Origin: Paraburkholderia dioscoreae
GTDB lineage: Bacteria > Pseudomonadota > Gammaproteobacteria > Burkholderiales > Burkholderiaceae
Assembly: GCF_902459535.1 (NCBI RefSeq)
Contig: NZ_LR699554.1
Coordinates: 3,441,045 to 3,505,044, forward strand
DNA length: 64,000 bases
Direction of reading: 5' to 3'
Part shown: in pieces, positions 62,017-64,000 of the stretch
How the letters are laid out: each line of letters begins with the position of its first letter
Position numbering within the stretch: position 1 is the first letter of the stretch
Position numbers and translations under genes: made by a program
The notes under the pieces: generated by a model
The model's input: only the letters and a program-made list of their open reading frames with translations
What the model was told of the DNA's origin: nothing
Database searches by the model: none

Positions 62017-62180
62017 CTGATACTTTTGCCTTGTCAATCAAGCGTGCTTTCGGTTCGGCAAGTTTTGAGGCAAACGATTGTTTGCTGGAGTCCTGCTTTG
62101 CCGGAAGTCGAAAGAGCCCGGCATAAATGACCGGTGAGGGGCTCGATGCCCTAGCAAATCTACCTGATCGAGGAGCAGCC

Positions 62181-62387
62181 ATGAGTCTCAACTACGCAGG
62201 AAAGTCCCACGATGAAGCAGTGGCCGCACGCAAGAAAGAAAAGCAGCGGGCGCAGGAGCAGCCCGGCGGGGAGATGGCCGTCGACGGTACGCAAGCGGAC
62301 GCCGTGCATAGCAGCGGTGAATTGTCCGAACGTGGCAAGGAAGTGTGGCGTCGCGGCAGCGGCATGGACGGCGGCGGGAAAGTCTAG
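62181..62387 (+). CDS. small hypothetical hydrophilic protein
   Basis: A 68-residue, strongly charged protein (MSLNYAGKSHDEAVAARKKEKQ at the start, Gly-rich end). It has no signal or membrane segment. GAGGAG lies just before the ATG at 62181; the frame upstream to 62127 lacks a site. I do not recognise it. Confidence 0.6.
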   Translation: MSLNYAGKSHDEAVAARKKEKQRAQEQPGGEMAVDGTQADAVHSSGELSERGKEVWRRGSGMDGGGKV

Positions 62388-62559
62388 CCGCCGATGGCGG
62401 GGTGCCTCGCCTTGCGCCATGCTTGTGTGCTATGGACGCATCGCGTGGCGACGCGCTAGCGCGGGAAAAACGCCGCTAATGCAGACGCAAAGGCGCGATG
62501 CCTTGCTGCTTGAATCTGGAAAAGTTGTGCTTACTGCGGATTTAATGCGGTGGACGCGC

Positions 62560-62841
62560 TCACTCCGGCACCGCGATATCACCATCAACCAGCTGCCAGC
62601 CGTAGGTCTCGGCAAACGACTGTGCCGCGTCGGCGTCCTCGAAAAAGGGCATGTCAGCATGCCCCTGGAACGGGTAGATCACCCGTTCGTCGCTCAGGCG
62701 GATCACTTTCAGCGTCGGCACCGTACCACTCGAAGTACGGCGCGAGGACGCCATTACCTGATAGTTCGCACGGCCAGTGAGCGCAGGAAGAGTCGCGCGC
62801 TGCGAGCGCCTGGAAACCTGACTTGCCATTGGCGCGCGCAT
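62560..62841 (-). CDS. DUF6723-like small protein
   Basis: A 93-residue protein (or 89 from the ATG at 62829). TLKVIRLSDERVIYPFQGHADMPFFEDADAAQSFAETYGWQLVDGDIAVPE matches what I recall of the Burkholderia DUF6723 family. Its start overlaps the stop of the next gene upstream (TGATG), implying co-translation. Function unknown. Confidence 0.7.
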   Translation of the reverse strand: MRAPMASQVSRRSQRATLPALTGRANYQVMASSRRTSSGTVPTLKVIRLSDERVIYPFQGHADMPFFEDADAAQSFAETYGWQLVDGDIAVPE

Positions 62842-63125
62842 CAGAGGCCAGCGATCGACTGGCCGGCCACCATACCGTCGATAACCTGCTCTGCGTAACT
62901 GGCCGAAGCAATGCGCGCGTCGCCCGCCGCGCCGAATGGCGAGCGGCTCGGCACGCGAAAGACGCGGCTGCTGGTCATCGTGTCGTCAGTGCCGCGCCGG
63001 CAGATTCGCACGGCGGCGTCGAAGCCCGCGTCGTAGTGGCGGGCGCCGTCGAGACCGCGCGGCTGGTGCGGATACACCAGCGGATAGATCTCAAGACCTC
63101 GATAACTTCTGATCGTATTGCTCAT
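62841..63125 (-). CDS. small hypothetical protein paired with the DUF6723-like gene
   Basis: A 94-residue protein (MSNTIRSYRGLEIYPLVYPHQ at the start), soluble and without a signal. The centre has HYDAGFDAAVRICRRGTDD. GGAG lies nine bases before the ATG. It overlaps the DUF6723-like start by one base. Similar small pairs occur in Burkholderiaceae, but I cannot name a function. Confidence 0.65.
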   Translation of the reverse strand: MSNTIRSYRGLEIYPLVYPHQPRGLDGARHYDAGFDAAVRICRRGTDDTMTSSRVFRVPSRSPFGAAGDARIASASYAEQVIDGMVAGQSIAGL

Positions 63126-63560
63126 GGTGCTCGTCTCCGGTGAAAGCGTTCGTTGAACGCGGCGTCTTTGCCAGGCGCAATGCCGACCAATCGCGGCGTA
63201 TCTGCGAAGCGTGGTGTTGATCGACGATGCACGCGAAGAACGGCCGTTTATTCAAGCCGGATTGACGACACCGTAGAGCCAGGTAGGAGGAAGGAACCCC
63301 GTTCGATCAGGGCGCTGTGATGCGAGGCGATTGCAACAGGAACCGCGCGAGAAGCGCAGAGAACTGCAAGCTGTTGACCTACTGTAACACGTTAGTAGGG
63401 TGAGCGTTGAACGCATTTGTGCGCCAGGCCCAAGTGTTGCTTGGGAGCGCAGTGTATTGTCTGCTGCCTGGTGGACGCTGCGGTCCGCCGCGCGCTCTCC
63501 AGACGGACTAAAGGCGCCATTGGCGGCGCCCTTCGTCCTCAACTTCGACCGCAAGGCCCA
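63126..63560. other. intergenic stretch
   Basis: 435 bases without a supported gene. A weak hairpin, GGCGCC around GCCAAT then GGCGCC (near 63511-63535), may end the small exported protein message on the minus strand. Confidence 0.5.
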
Positions 63561-63692
63561 TTAGTTGCCGAAGAACACGTTGCAGTACGAAGCCGGACCG
63601 TTGCACGGCGCCGGTGCTGCAGCGTGGGCTGCGCCCGAAGCGGCTGCAAACAGGGCAACGGAAGCAATCAGGACGGAAAGAATGCGTTTCAT
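63561..63692 (-). CDS. small exported peptide
   Basis: A 43-residue protein. The signal peptide (MKRILSVLIASVALFAAASGAAHA) would leave a mature peptide of about 19 residues, AAPAPCNGPASYCNVFFGN, with two cysteines that could form a disulphide. AGGAG lies eight bases before the ATG. The longer frame to 63815 is unsupported. Signalling or envelope role unknown. Confidence 0.6.
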   Translation of the reverse strand: MKRILSVLIASVALFAAASGAAHAAAPAPCNGPASYCNVFFGN

Positions 63693-64000
63693 GGTGCTAC
63701 TCCTCTTCGGCGTTTGGTTCGCGATCGGGTCCGATCGATGGACTGAAGAATATCGATTCAACGTCCGCTGACAAACAGCGAAGACAAGAAGACATTTTTT
63801 TGAATAATGAAACAATCCAGATGGATTTCCGTGGAGGGACGCGCTCCGCCTGCATGCAATCGGGCCATGTCGCCGACGCGGGAGACGTCATTCCAAGAAT
63901 CCCTGGGCGCGAAGAATCGCGAAGATTGAAGCTAGATGAAGTGTACGGGCGGCGCATTGCACGTCGGCCGCGCGGCGCTTGCGAACGCGCCGCGCCGGCT
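63693..64000. other. intergenic stretch to the window edge
   Basis: 308 bases with no supported gene on either strand. The first part must hold the promoter of the small exported peptide gene. Confidence 0.5.

Overview
The window looks like chromosomal DNA of a high-GC betaproteobacterium of the Burkholderia/Paraburkholderia group. The signs are a complete split hopanoid (hpn) locus, a 16-strand general porin of the Burkholderiales type, small proteins that I recognise only from Burkholderiaceae, and uniformly GC-rich coding sequence. No rRNA, tRNA, CRISPR array, insertion sequence or integrase is visible.

Region 1 (1-30 kb) is a large catabolic locus of ten transcription units. It encodes a 3-hydroxyacyl-CoA dehydrogenase-like protein and an AcoX/NAD-kinase-like protein; a two-subunit glycine-decarboxylase-like PLP enzyme without partner GcvT/GcvH genes; a class III aminotransferase with a succinate-semialdehyde-type dehydrogenase; an IclR regulator; four SDR proteins; an amino-acid ABC transporter; two related FAD amine/imino-acid oxidases, one paired with a fused [2Fe-2S]/FAD/BFD subunit; an Old-Yellow-Enzyme reductase; two DHDPS-family enzymes; a porin; a fold-III PLP decarboxylase; and a sugar-type ABC transporter. 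Every promoter region of these units carries a copy of a TTGTGCGC-(3)-GCGCAC-like element, so the locus reads as one regulon, most simply of the IclR protein encoded inside it. The set of enzymes points to uptake and stepwise degradation of an amino/imino-acid or opine-like conjugate. The substrate cannot be named from sequence.

Region 2 (30-38.9 kb) is a mixed housekeeping stretch: a decayed transporter fragment, a secreted nuclease, small hypotheticals, a third DHDPS paralogue, a lytic transglycosylase, a Crp/Fnr regulator, an Mpo1-like membrane protein, RarD, an orphan EgtD (no EgtB beside it) and acylphosphatase.

Region 3 (39-54.8 kb) is the hopanoid locus: hpnA, hpnB, hpnC, ispH, hpnH, hpnM, hpnN, an MlaA-like lipoprotein, then the tightly packed operon hpnD-hpnE-shc-hpnG. 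IspH supplies isoprenoid precursors, HpnC/D/E make squalene, Shc cyclises it, HpnH/HpnG begin side-chain extension, and HpnM/HpnN/MlaA fit lipid movement to the outer membrane.

Region 4 (55-64 kb) holds a three-gene overlapping signalling operon (CheY-like receiver, CheC-like phosphatase, PAS-GGDEF cyclase) divergent from a hybrid histidine kinase, a stress-type protein, an FMN reductase, a cluster of three DnaA boxes, and several very small Burkholderia-type proteins.
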